A stretch of DNA of 64,000 nucleotides. Origin: an uncultured Allobosea sp. (GTDB lineage: Bacteria; Pseudomonadota; Alphaproteobacteria; Rhizobiales; Beijerinckiaceae). Shown in pieces: positions 45,285 through 53,287 of this stretch; within the stretch, counting starts at the first letter, position 1, and every line of letters starts with the position of its first letter. The position numbers were made by a program, and so were the translations under genes. The stretch is from the NCBI RefSeq assembly GCF_945957345.1, contig NZ_CAMFKW010000021.1, forward strand, positions 1 to 64,000. Direction: 5' to 3'. The notes beneath the pieces were generated by a model, which saw only the letters and a list, made by a program, of their open reading frames with translations, ran no database searches and had not been told where the DNA came from.

Positions 45285-45506
45285 CGGGGCAGGTCCTTGC
45301 AAGCCCTCATGGGCCAACCTGGCTCGCAGGTCAAGTTTTTCGGCAGGCGGGGCCATGATCCGAGGGGATAAACTGCTTGAGCATGGCCGCTCTGCAGCAT
45401 CTGCGCAGTGATGCTGCCACAATCGGGCGTAAGGGCTAGGGTGCCCAGCGGGCGGCGATGGAGGGGCCATGCCGCCGCATCTGCAGGAGAGGGGATCTCA
45501 CCGACC

Positions 45507-46703
45507 ATGACCAAGCTCGACGCCTGGCTCGACCAGCATCACGCCGCCTTCACCGCGATCCGCCGCGACATCCATGCCCATCCCGAGCTCGGCCTCGAAG
45601 AGGTCCGCACGGCCAAGCTCGTTGCCGACAAGCTGCGTGAGTGGGGCGTCGAGGTCACCGAGAACGTCGGCAAGACCGGCGTCGTCGGCGTCATCCGCGG
45701 CAACAAGCCAGGCCGTGCGGTGGGCCTGCGCGCCGACATGGATTGCCTCGCGCTCGATGAGACGACGAACCTGCCCTATTCCTCGAAGAATCCGGGCCGG
45801 ATGCATGCCTGCGGCCATGACGGGCACACCACCATGCTGCTCGCTGCCGGGCGCTATCTCGCCGAGAACCGGGATTTCGAGGGCACCGTCAACCTGATCT
45901 TCCAGCCGGCCGAGGAAGGCCGCGGCGGCGCCAACGCGATGCTCGCCGACAAGCTGTTCGAGCGCTTCCCCTGCGATGCGATCTACGGCCTGCACAACAC
46001 GCCCGGCATGGCGCCCGGCACCTTCGGCACCACGGTCGGCCCGTTCCTGGCGGCGGCCGATAGCTGGAAGGTCACCTTCCACGGCGTCGGCGGCCATGGC
46101 GGTTCGCAGCCGCATCGCTCGACCGACATCACCTATGCCCAGGCGCATTTCGTGCTCGGTCTGCAGGGCATCATCGGCCGCAACGTGGCTCCGCTCGATA
46201 CGGCGGTGATCAGCGTCGGCTATATCCATGGCGGCGACGTCAACGCCTCGAACGTGATTCCGTCCGAGCTCGTCATCGGCGGCACGGCGCGGACCTATTC
46301 GCAGGAAGTGCGCGACCTCGTCGAGCGCCGTATCGGCGAACTCGCGGCGGCGACGGCGCAGGCCTGGGGTTGCAAGGCGGAGGCCTCCTACCGTCGCGGC
46401 ACCAGCCCGCTGGTGAACGAGGCCGAGCAGGTGCGGGTCGGCGTCGCGGCGGCCACGGCCGCCGTCGGCGCGGAGAAGGTCAATGGCCAGCTCCGGCCGG
46501 GCACGGGCGGCGAGGATTTCGCGGAGATGATGCTGGTCCGCCCGGGCGCCTTCATGCGCATCGGCAACGGCGTCAATCCGGATGGCTCCTTCGTCGGCCT
46601 GCATACGCCGCTTTACGACTTCAACGACGCGATCATTCCGGACGGCGTGCGCTACTGGGTCGGCGTCGTCGACCAGGAACTCGGGCAGGCGAAGGCCGCC
46701 TGA
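45507..46703 (+). CDS. M20 family amidohydrolase (hippurate hydrolase-like)
   Basis: 398 residues. Metal ligands in HACGHDGHTTMLL and the catalytic FQPAEEGRGGANAM, with RADMDCL before them and the dimerisation domain in the middle (HGVGGHGGSQPHRSTD). This subgroup removes acyl groups from amino acids (hippurate, IAA–amino acid, N-acetyl). The exact substrate cannot be read. ATG 45507 opens at the conserved IRRDIHAHPELG region. Confidence 0.92.
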   Translation: MTKLDAWLDQHHAAFTAIRRDIHAHPELGLEEVRTAKLVADKLREWGVEVTENVGKTGVVGVIRGNKPGRAVGLRADMDCLALDETTNLPYSSKNPGRMHACGHDGHTTMLLAAGRYLAENRDFEGTVNLIFQPAEEGRGGANAMLADKLFERFPCDAIYGLHNTPGMAPGTFGTTVGPFLAAADSWKVTFHGVGGHGGSQPHRSTDITYAQAHFVLGLQGIIGRNVAPLDTAVISVGYIHGGDVNASNVIPSELVIGGTARTYSQEVRDLVERRIGELAAATAQAWGCKAEASYRRGTSPLVNEAEQVRVGVAAATAAVGAEKVNGQLRPGTGGEDFAEMMLVRPGAFMRIGNGVNPDGSFVGLHTPLYDFNDAIIPDGVRYWVGVVDQELGQAKAA

Positions 46704-46717
46704 TCACGATCATTATG

Positions 46718-46737
46718 GCCGGCCCTCCGGGGCCGGC
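46718..46737. terminator. GC-rich hairpin after the amidohydrolase
   Basis: GCCGGCCC–TCCG–GGGCCGGC, 14 bp after the stop codon. A stable stem without a T-run, so a weak or Rho-assisted terminator. Confidence 0.35.
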
Positions 46738-46826
46738 TGCAATCATGCAGGGCAGCCCGTCAATTCCGGCGGTTGTGTAGCCGGCGCAAGAGCGCTAGGC
46801 GGCGGGCTCCGCAGCGGAGGCACGCC

Positions 46827-47411
46827 ATGAAGACCCTGTCCATCTCGACCCTGACGATCTGCGGCATCGAAGAATTGCCCGGCAACAGCGCCCGCGAGGT
46901 GACGCATGTGCTGTCCGTGCTCGATCCCGACCGGGCCGAGATCGAGGCCTTTGGAACCTATGGCGAGCATCATCGAGTCACGCTGCGCTTCCACGACATC
47001 ATCGACCCGCGACCTGGCCAGATCATGCCGACGCCGGAGCATGTCGGCGAAATCCTGAATTTCGGCGAGGGCCTGCGCGAGACCGCGACCGGCCGCGTGA
47101 AGGGCCATCTGCTGGTGCATTGCCATATGGGCATCTCGCGTTCGACGGCGGCGATGATGACCCTGATGGCGCAGGCCGATCCGGCGGAGAGCGAGGACGC
47201 ACTGTTCACCCGCTTGCGCGGGATCCGGCCGCAGGCCTGGCCGAATTCGGTGATGATCGGTTTCGCCGACGAGCAGCTCGGCCGCGGCGGCCGGCTGACG
47301 CAGGCGCTGCGGCGGCACTATGCCCATCAGATCGAAGCGCAGCCCCAGTTCCGGACCTGGATGAACGATCTCGGCCGCAAGCGCGAGATCGAGATGGGCT
47401 TGATGGTCTGA
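46827..47411 (+). CDS. protein tyrosine/dual-specificity phosphatase
   Basis: 194 residues. The P-loop HCHMGISRST holds the catalytic Cys99 and Arg105 (HCx5R), and the general-acid Asp is probably in FHDIIDP near 57–60. GGAGG is seven bases before ATG 46827. Cytoplasmic, no signal. Substrate unknown; the neighbours give no hint. Confidence 0.88.
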   Translation: MKTLSISTLTICGIEELPGNSAREVTHVLSVLDPDRAEIEAFGTYGEHHRVTLRFHDIIDPRPGQIMPTPEHVGEILNFGEGLRETATGRVKGHLLVHCHMGISRSTAAMMTLMAQADPAESEDALFTRLRGIRPQAWPNSVMIGFADEQLGRGGRLTQALRRHYAHQIEAQPQFRTWMNDLGRKREIEMGLMV

Positions 47412-47417
47412 GGTTTC

Positions 47418-47509
47418 GTCATGGTCGGGCTTGTCCCGGCCATCCACGTCTTCATTGATCGAGCGTCGTGCTCAAGACGTGGATGCTCGCCACAAGGGCG
47501 AGCATGACG
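47418..47509. repeat. three-hairpin REP element, copy 4 (inverted)
   Basis: Reverse orientation: GGTCGGG–CTTGT–CCCGGCC first and GCTCGCC–ACAAG–GGCGAGC last, around CCACGTCTT…AAGACGTGG. It lies between convergent genes. Confidence 0.85.
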
Positions 47510-47554
47510 TGATGCGAAGTCGGCCTGATCGGTTGGGGCAGGCGCCTTGTTTCC

Positions 47555-49264
47555 TCACTTCCCCGGCAGTGGCTGCTCCTCGTAGGAGAGCTCGCGGTCG
47601 CCCGGCCATTTGATGCGGTAGGCGAGCTTGATCTCCTTCTCGGTGCCGGGGGCGAGATCGAAGGTCCAGGAGGCGACGCCGCGGCGGTCGCCGACCTGCT
47701 TCTCGGTCGGCGGCGTGGTCTGGGCGGTGATGGTCTCGACCGTGATCGCGCTGCTTTCCGAGTACGGAATGCGCTGCAGCACGGCGACCTTGACCGGCCG
47801 CGCATGCAGGCTCTTCACGACGGTCCGGAACTCGCGCTGGTCGGTGCGGGTCTGGCCGAGCCAGGTCGGATCGTTCTCGCGGCGCTTTACCGGCGCGAAG
47901 GAGACCTTGATCCGGTCGTCGGCGCCGAAGCCGAGCTCGACCTTGTCGCCGGGCGCGACGAGATTGAACTGGCCCATGCCGACATAGGTGCCGTCGCGAT
48001 GCAGCGCGACGCGGCCGGCGAGCAGCGGAGCCTCCTCGTCATGGGTGAAGCCGGCTTCGAGATAGGCTTTCTGCTCGATCTCCGGCACGGTGCGGGCGGC
48101 GAGCGTCGCCTCCGTCTTGCGCTGGCTCAGCGTCACTGTCTTGGAGCTGCCGTCCTGCGGGATCGACGCGCGGCCGGGTACCTGGAAATTCGCCTGATAA
48201 GCGCCGGCTTCGAGCGCGGCCTCGGCGACATCCGCCGCAATGATGGGCTTGGCGAGGCTGTCTTCGGGTGCTGGAGCAGCGGGGGCGGCCATGCCCGCTG
48301 CCCGGCGCTGCATGGTCGGCGCCGCCTTCTCCGCTTCCGCCTTGCGAGCCAGAGCCTGAGCCCGCGCGCGCGCCTCGGCAACGATCTGCGGCTCGAAGAA
48401 AGCGACCTGCATTGGGGTGAGGTCGGGCGCGCGGGTGCCGCCGGCCGAGCGCGTGGTCGAGAGCGTCAGGGCGACGTCGTCCCACGTTTCGCCGCTGCGC
48501 TGTCGGATCTCGGCGCGACGCGCGAGGGCGATTTCCGGCTTCTCGCCGGTCGTGGTCAGGCGCGCCTCATAGGTCGGAGTCCAGTTCGCGCCCGTGACGC
48601 GATAGGTCACCGTGAACTCGGCCGCGACCGGCTGCGGCGCCTCGACCGCGATGGCGACGTCGCGCTTCGGTGCGCCGGGGCGGCCGGCCTGCGGGCGCGC
48701 GCGCTCCAGGGAGGCGATCTCGCCCTCGACATCGGCGAGGCGGTTGCGGGTGCCGCGCAGTTCGTCCTGCACCTTGACCAGCGCCGTGCCGATCGCCTCG
48801 AACACCGCGGGCCAGTCGCCGACGGGCAGGGCCTTGCCGTCGGGGCCGAGCTTGTCGGGGCCGACCTGCGCGAAGCGCTCGATCGTGGCGCGCTTGGCTT
48901 CGATCGCGGCGACCTGGCCGGCGAGCTTTTCCTTCTCGTCGCGCAGCGCCTTGAGCTTCTCTTCCAGCGCCGTGTCGAGCACGGGCCTGGCGTCGCCGGG
49001 CGTGATGCGGACATCGACCGCGCCGACCGAGAAGCTGCCGTCGCCCTTGCCTTCGACGCGAATCGAAGAGGGGTCGATCGTCGCCGGCAGGCCGCGCAGC
49101 ACGATCTGCGAGGCGCCCTGCAGGAGATTGGCCTTGCCGAGACGCGTCACCACCGCCCCGTCCGGAAAGACGGTGACGCGGTCGATCCGGCTCGACAATT
49201 CGGTCTCGGCAGCGCTGGCGAGGCTGGGCGCCAGAAAAAGGGCCGCGGCAATATGGCTTCGCAT
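47555..49264 (-). CDS. DUF4139 (MuiA-like) exported protein
   Basis: 569 residues. Signal peptide 1–19 (ending SLASA), a DUF4140 N-terminal beta domain (VTVFPDGAVVTRLG), a coiled coil (about 100–190), then the large DUF4139 domain to the end (ANWTPTYEARLTT, WDDVALTLST, VASWTFDLAPG). This is the mucoidy-inhibitor A family; molecular function unresolved. Two nearby ATGs (49264, 49273) share one GGAGGGG; the spacing favours 49264. Confidence 0.88.
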   Translation of the reverse strand: MRSHIAAALFLAPSLASAAETELSSRIDRVTVFPDGAVVTRLGKANLLQGASQIVLRGLPATIDPSSIRVEGKGDGSFSVGAVDVRITPGDARPVLDTALEEKLKALRDEKEKLAGQVAAIEAKRATIERFAQVGPDKLGPDGKALPVGDWPAVFEAIGTALVKVQDELRGTRNRLADVEGEIASLERARPQAGRPGAPKRDVAIAVEAPQPVAAEFTVTYRVTGANWTPTYEARLTTTGEKPEIALARRAEIRQRSGETWDDVALTLSTTRSAGGTRAPDLTPMQVAFFEPQIVAEARARAQALARKAEAEKAAPTMQRRAAGMAAPAAPAPEDSLAKPIIAADVAEAALEAGAYQANFQVPGRASIPQDGSSKTVTLSQRKTEATLAARTVPEIEQKAYLEAGFTHDEEAPLLAGRVALHRDGTYVGMGQFNLVAPGDKVELGFGADDRIKVSFAPVKRRENDPTWLGQTRTDQREFRTVVKSLHARPVKVAVLQRIPYSESSAITVETITAQTTPPTEKQVGDRRGVASWTFDLAPGTEKEIKLAYRIKWPGDRELSYEEQPLPGK

Positions 49265-49419
49265 CGAAATCATCCCCTCCAGATCGCAATCACGTACCCG
49301 TGATAGACACCGCCGAATTCGGCGTGTCCAAGGCGGAATTGGGCCGGAATGCGGATAGGCGGGGCGGGTAGCGGAAGCATCCTGCGTTCGCAGGAGAGGA
49401 CGGAGGCCGGCCTGGCGGC

Positions 49420-50301
49420 TCAGGCGCGGCCGCGGGCGCTGGCATGAGGCTTGACGCGGTGCTCCATGAAGTTGCGCAGCTCGGTCACGCGCCGCACGGC
49501 ATCGAGAACCTCGCGGTCGAGGCCATGCGCCCAGGCGAGGTCCTGCCGGTTGGGCTCGGCATCCAGCGTCAGCAGGTCGTCGAGCCAGCCTTTCGCGGAA
49601 GCTTCGTCCTTGCGGAAACCTTCCTTGATCAGCAGGGGCACGCGGCGTTGGAGAATCGCGACGATCTGCTTCAGGGAGAATTCGGGGTGGTACTGCACGC
49701 CCCAGAACGTCCCGCCATTGTGCTTGATCTCGGCCGCTTGGACCTGGCTGTAGGCATTGGAGGCGAGGATCGTCGTGCCATGCGCGGGCAGCGCGATAGT
49801 ATCGAGATGGATCGCCGGGGCGTCGAAGGCGGCGGGACGGCTGGCGAGCAGCGCATGGTTGCGGCCGGCCTCGGTCGGCGTGATCTTGCGGGCGAAGCCG
49901 GCTTCGCGGCCCTTCGGATTGGCGGTGACGGTGCCGCCAGCCGCGACGGAGCCGACCTGGATGCCCCAGCAGGAGCCGAAGCAGGGCGTCCCGCTGGCAT
50001 AGATCGCGCGCATCAGGTCGATCTGCCGGGTCACGGGCGGGGCGGTGTCGTAGATGTGCAGGGCCGAGCCGGTCAGGAAGATGCCGTCATAGGATTCGAG
50101 CCCTTCGCCATCAGGCAGGTTGGCGCCTTCGTCGGCCGGCAGGCAGATATCGGAGACGATGCCCGGTTCGAACGCTGCGATCTCGGCGGCATAGGCCTCG
50201 CCATAAGCCATGCCATAGGATTGGCGCAGCCCTTCGCGGGTGTCGCGCATGTTGCCGTCGACGAAGAGCAGGCGGAGCGGGCGGGCGCTGGTTTCGATCA
50301 T
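49420..50301 (-). CDS. class I glutamine amidotransferase-like protein
   Basis: 293 residues. GATase1 fold with nucleophile Cys111 in CFGSCWGIQ and the His-Glu pair in YHPEF near 212. An extra 70-residue C-terminal helical region follows. It is free-standing, with no synthase partner, like the GuaA-like group that hydrolyses gamma-glutamyl compounds. Substrate unknown. Confidence 0.88.
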   Translation of the reverse strand: MIETSARPLRLLFVDGNMRDTREGLRQSYGMAYGEAYAAEIAAFEPGIVSDICLPADEGANLPDGEGLESYDGIFLTGSALHIYDTAPPVTRQIDLMRAIYASGTPCFGSCWGIQVGSVAAGGTVTANPKGREAGFARKITPTEAGRNHALLASRPAAFDAPAIHLDTIALPAHGTTILASNAYSQVQAAEIKHNGGTFWGVQYHPEFSLKQIVAILQRRVPLLIKEGFRKDEASAKGWLDDLLTLDAEPNRQDLAWAHGLDREVLDAVRRVTELRNFMEHRVKPHASARGRA

Positions 50302-50414
50302 TGGGACGTTCCGCAGGAATGCACAGGGCGATGGGCAGGCTTGCGCGCTGTCTCATAGGGGGACGGGCGGCGCAAGGCTATTGCAAAGACCCTTCCTCGC
50401 GACAGAGCGGAAAC

Positions 50415-51323
50415 GTGCACCCTTCCCAGACCTGGTTGCAACGCGCCTGGGCCAATGCCTATCTGCTGATGGTGTTGACCACGCTGATGTGGGGCGGCAA
50501 CGCCGTGGCGAGCCGGCTCGCCGTCGGCAACATCTCGCCGATGATGCTGACCTCGCTGCGCTGGGTCGCGGTCTGTGCCGTCATGCCTGTGCTGCTGCGC
50601 GACCAGTTGCGCGCGCATTGGCCGGCGCTGCGTGCGCATTGGCGGCTCATCGCGATGCTCGGCGCGCTCGGCTTCACCGGCTTCAACACGCTGATGTATC
50701 TCGCGGCCTATTCGACCAGCGCGATCAATATCGGCATTCTCCAAGGCTCGATTCCGGTCATCGTGCTGATCGGTGCCTTTCTGGTCTACCACACCCGGAT
50801 CACCCTGATGCAGGGGATCGGCGTGGCGATCACGCTGCTCGGCGTCGCGGTGACCGCGAGCCGGGGCGATATCCACGTCCTCACCGCGTTGCGCTTCGTG
50901 CCGGGCGACTTGCTGATGATCGCCGCCTGCGTGCTCTATGCCGGCTACACGGTCGGCGTGCGCAAGCGGCCGGCGGTGCCGGGCCTCGTCTTCTTCACGG
51001 CGATGGCCTGTTGCGCCTGCCTGGCGTCGCTCCCTCTGCTCGCGGCCGAGATCGCTTTGGGGCGCTCCTACATTCCCACGCCGAAAGGCTGGCTGGTCCT
51101 CGCCTTCACCGTGATCTTTCCGTCGATCCTGTCACAGCTCTCCTTCATGCGCGCTATCGAGCTGATCGGGCCCGGCCGGGCCGGCGTCTTCGTCAATCTC
51201 GTGCCGGTCTTCGCGCCGATCCTGGCCGTGCTGATCATCGGCGAGCCTTTCGGGCTCTACCATGCGGTCGCGCTTGTGCTGGTGCTCGGCGGAATTTTCA
51301 TAGCCGAGCGGCTGGGGCGGTAA
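50415..51323 (+). CDS. EamA/DMT family transporter
   Basis: 302 residues, ten helices in two EamA repeats (LTTLMWGGNAVASRLAVG; VLYAGYTVGVRKRP) ending RAGVFVNLVPVFAPIL…GEPFGLYH. It belongs to the RhaT/RarD branch of metabolite exporters. GTG 50415 starts just before the first helix; in-frame codons further upstream are not membrane-like. The stop touches the stop of the convergent PAS gene with no gap. Confidence 0.88.
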   Translation: MHPSQTWLQRAWANAYLLMVLTTLMWGGNAVASRLAVGNISPMMLTSLRWVAVCAVMPVLLRDQLRAHWPALRAHWRLIAMLGALGFTGFNTLMYLAAYSTSAINIGILQGSIPVIVLIGAFLVYHTRITLMQGIGVAITLLGVAVTASRGDIHVLTALRFVPGDLLMIAACVLYAGYTVGVRKRPAVPGLVFFTAMACCACLASLPLLAAEIALGRSYIPTPKGWLVLAFTVIFPSILSQLSFMRAIELIGPGRAGVFVNLVPVFAPILAVLIIGEPFGLYHAVALVLVLGGIFIAERLGR

Positions 51324-51893
51324 TCAGATCGGCCGTTCTTTGATCTCGGCCGCGAGATTCATGCCAAGCTGCACGAGTACGTCCTTGAGCTTGCGCCTGA
51401 TTTCGTCGTCGGTGATCTGACTTGAGAGGCTATAGGCCTGCATGACGTGATCGGCGACGCGAGAGGTTGGCGTGATAGCTTCCGCATCGCGCTGCCGCGT
51501 AACGTCATAAGCCATCCCGACATAATGTCCGGCGCTGCGCCCCTCGGTCCGATGACATCGGGCAAAGGCCGATATCAAACGCTCGCCCGCAGCCGTAATA
51601 ATTCGATACTCGCAGCGGAAATCGATGGCAGCCCGGACGCAGCGCTCGATCTCCTGGGCGACGCCATTGCGATCGTCCGGGTGAATGCCCACTACGAAGG
51701 CATCGCACCGCGTCCCGCGCATCGCTTCCAACGGATCGACGCCGAAAAGCGCGGCCATGCGGGCGTCAGCATAGAGGCGATCGTTCAGCACGTCCCAATA
51801 CCACATGCCGATAATGGCATTGTCATTGAGGCCGTCGTCCGCGAACAGCGGAGGCGGCAGCGAGACGCCTCCCTTGAAGACTGAGCTGCGCAT
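51324..51893 (-). CDS. PAS-domain protein without output domain
   Basis: 189 residues. One PAS (PAS_3) domain, about 25–130, with IGMWYWDVLNDRLYAD, HPDDR and the final YVGMAYDVT strand. The C-terminal 50 residues are helical with no kinase, GGDEF or DNA-binding motif. It may sense and signal through a partner. Neighbours: EamA transporter (convergent) and beta-lactamase (same strand, 76 bp). Confidence 0.82.
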   Translation of the reverse strand: MRSSVFKGGVSLPPPLFADDGLNDNAIIGMWYWDVLNDRLYADARMAALFGVDPLEAMRGTRCDAFVVGIHPDDRNGVAQEIERCVRAAIDFRCEYRIITAAGERLISAFARCHRTEGRSAGHYVGMAYDVTRQRDAEAITPTSRVADHVMQAYSLSSQITDDEIRRKLKDVLVQLGMNLAAEIKERPI

Positions 51894-51969
51894 GTTGTCT
51901 CCCCATCGACCAGACTGCGAGAGGGCTTTCCCCAGCGCAAGGGGAGATAAAGTATAAGCTCAGCAGTTC

Positions 51970-52971
51970 TCAGCGCAGCGCCGAAACGGCCAGCCGCGCG
52001 ACATCCGCCAGCGCCGCCTCCCGCTCCTTCGAATCGGCGCGCGAACCCGCGAGATAGGTCACGATGACGAAGCGCCGGCCGTCCGGCAGCGTCGCGATGC
52101 CGATATCGTTGGTGGCATGATTGATCCCGTCGGTGGTGAGGCCGAGGCCGGTGCGATGGGCGAAACGGGAGCCTGCCGGCAGGCCGGCCTTGATGCGGTC
52201 GGTGCCGACCTTCGATTCCGCGATAATCTTCTCGATAAAGGCGGTATGGGCGGGATCGCGCAGCCAGTTGCCCTTGGCGAAGGCTTCGAGGAACTGCGCG
52301 CTCGCTTCCGGCGTCGAGGCGTCGCGCCTGTCCTTGAGCGCGTTCGACAGGGCGGCGATGCGCAGGCGAGGCTGCATCGCCTTGAGCTCGGCGCGGAAGG
52401 CCTTCTCGTCCACGACCTGATCCCAGCCGAAGCCCTTCAGCCCGTAAATCTCCGGCTGGAACAGGCGCTCGTAGCGATCGACCGACATGCCCTGGATGCC
52501 GCCGTCGCGCAGCATCCTGGTCACGACCTGCGGGCCGCCGATCTCGCGCATCAGCAGATCGGCGGCAGTGTTGTCGCTTTCGCCGGCCGCGAGGCGAATC
52601 AGTTCGCGCAGCGGATAGTCGTTGCGCTCGCCCTTGAAGCCTTTGACCAGCGGGCTGTGGAACAGCGAGAAATCCTTGCGGGTGACGGTGATCGGCTGAT
52701 CCAGTCCGAACTTGCCGACCTCGACCTGCTGCAGCACCGCGACCGCCAGCGGCAGCTTGAACACGCTCTGCATCGGGAACGTCTCGGAGCCGCGATGCGA
52801 CCAGAGCTTGCGGTCGCGGAGATCCATCAGCGCGACGCCGAGCCGGCCCTTCGACTGCTGTTCGATGCCCCCGATCGCCTTGTCGAGCTTGTCGCGATCC
52901 CAGTCGGCGAGGGCCGGGACGGCCGCGAGGCAGGCGAGAGCTGCGGCGGCGAGGGGGGCAACGGCAGGCAT
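51970..52971 (-). CDS. class A beta-lactamase-like serine hydrolase
   Basis: 333 residues. Signal peptide 1–22 (ending ALA), then the class A motifs: Ser69-Val-Phe-Lys72, Ser133-Asp-Asn135 and, as a variant of KTG, Arg274-Thr-Gly276. The omega-loop Glu is probably Glu169 in DRYERLFQ, without the usual Asn four residues on. The protein is longer than TEM-type enzymes and nearer the A2 subclass. Periplasmic; hydrolysis of beta-lactams is likely but untested. GAGG is seven bases before ATG 52971. Confidence 0.85.
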   Translation of the reverse strand: MPAVAPLAAAALACLAAVPALADWDRDKLDKAIGGIEQQSKGRLGVALMDLRDRKLWSHRGSETFPMQSVFKLPLAVAVLQQVEVGKFGLDQPITVTRKDFSLFHSPLVKGFKGERNDYPLRELIRLAAGESDNTAADLLMREIGGPQVVTRMLRDGGIQGMSVDRYERLFQPEIYGLKGFGWDQVVDEKAFRAELKAMQPRLRIAALSNALKDRRDASTPEASAQFLEAFAKGNWLRDPAHTAFIEKIIAESKVGTDRIKAGLPAGSRFAHRTGLGLTTDGINHATNDIGIATLPDGRRFVIVTYLAGSRADSKEREAALADVARLAVSALR

Positions 52972-52981
52972 GGGCGGTCCT

Positions 52982-53000
52982 CTGTGATGGGCCATCACAG
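52982..53000. promoter_or_regulatory. palindrome before the beta-lactamase gene
   Basis: CTGTGATGG–G–CCATCACAG, 9-bp perfect arms ending 11 bases from the start codon and overlapping the Shine-Dalgarno region. It could be an operator or an mRNA hairpin limiting translation. Confidence 0.35.
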
Positions 53001-53031
53001 GGCCGCGATATTGCGGCAAGGTTGCGGCGGT

Positions 53032-53286
53032 TCACGCCGGCTCGCCGCTCTCCGCGTCGCAAAGCGAGAGCTCGACCGGGCAGCCCTCGATGCCGAAGCA
53101 TTCCGGCAGGAGCTGGTTCAATCGCTCGCGCAGGGCATCGAGCGTCTCGGCCTCGGTGACGATGCCGAGCTCGCCCACATCCATGGCGTACCAGAGGCCC
53201 GCCGCCTCGTCGCGGCGGACCTCGAAGCGGATCGGCTCCGCCGCCCCGGCAGGCGCGGCGACGAGAGCCTTCAGCGGGCCGAGCAA
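53032..53286 (-). CDS. DUF1902-like small protein
   Basis: About 84 residues. PIRFEVRRDEAAGLWYAMD…LGIVTEAETLDALRERLNQLLPE matches the DUF1902 pattern, HicB-like antitoxin-fold proteins with WDxEAxVWxA and TEAxTxxxLxxRL. The start is unclear: TTG 53286 lies just after the serA stop and has no good ribosome site, so it may be translated by coupling from serA. No HicA-like toxin is adjacent. Confidence 0.6.
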   Translation of the reverse strand: MLGPLKALVAAPAGAAEPIRFEVRRDEAAGLWYAMDVGELGIVTEAETLDALRERLNQLLPECFGIEGCPVELSLCDAESGEPA

Positions 53287-53287
53287 G

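Noticed and set aside
53032..53286. HicAB toxin–antitoxin pair
   Set aside because: Only a DUF1902-like frame is seen; no small HicA-like toxin frame flanks it.
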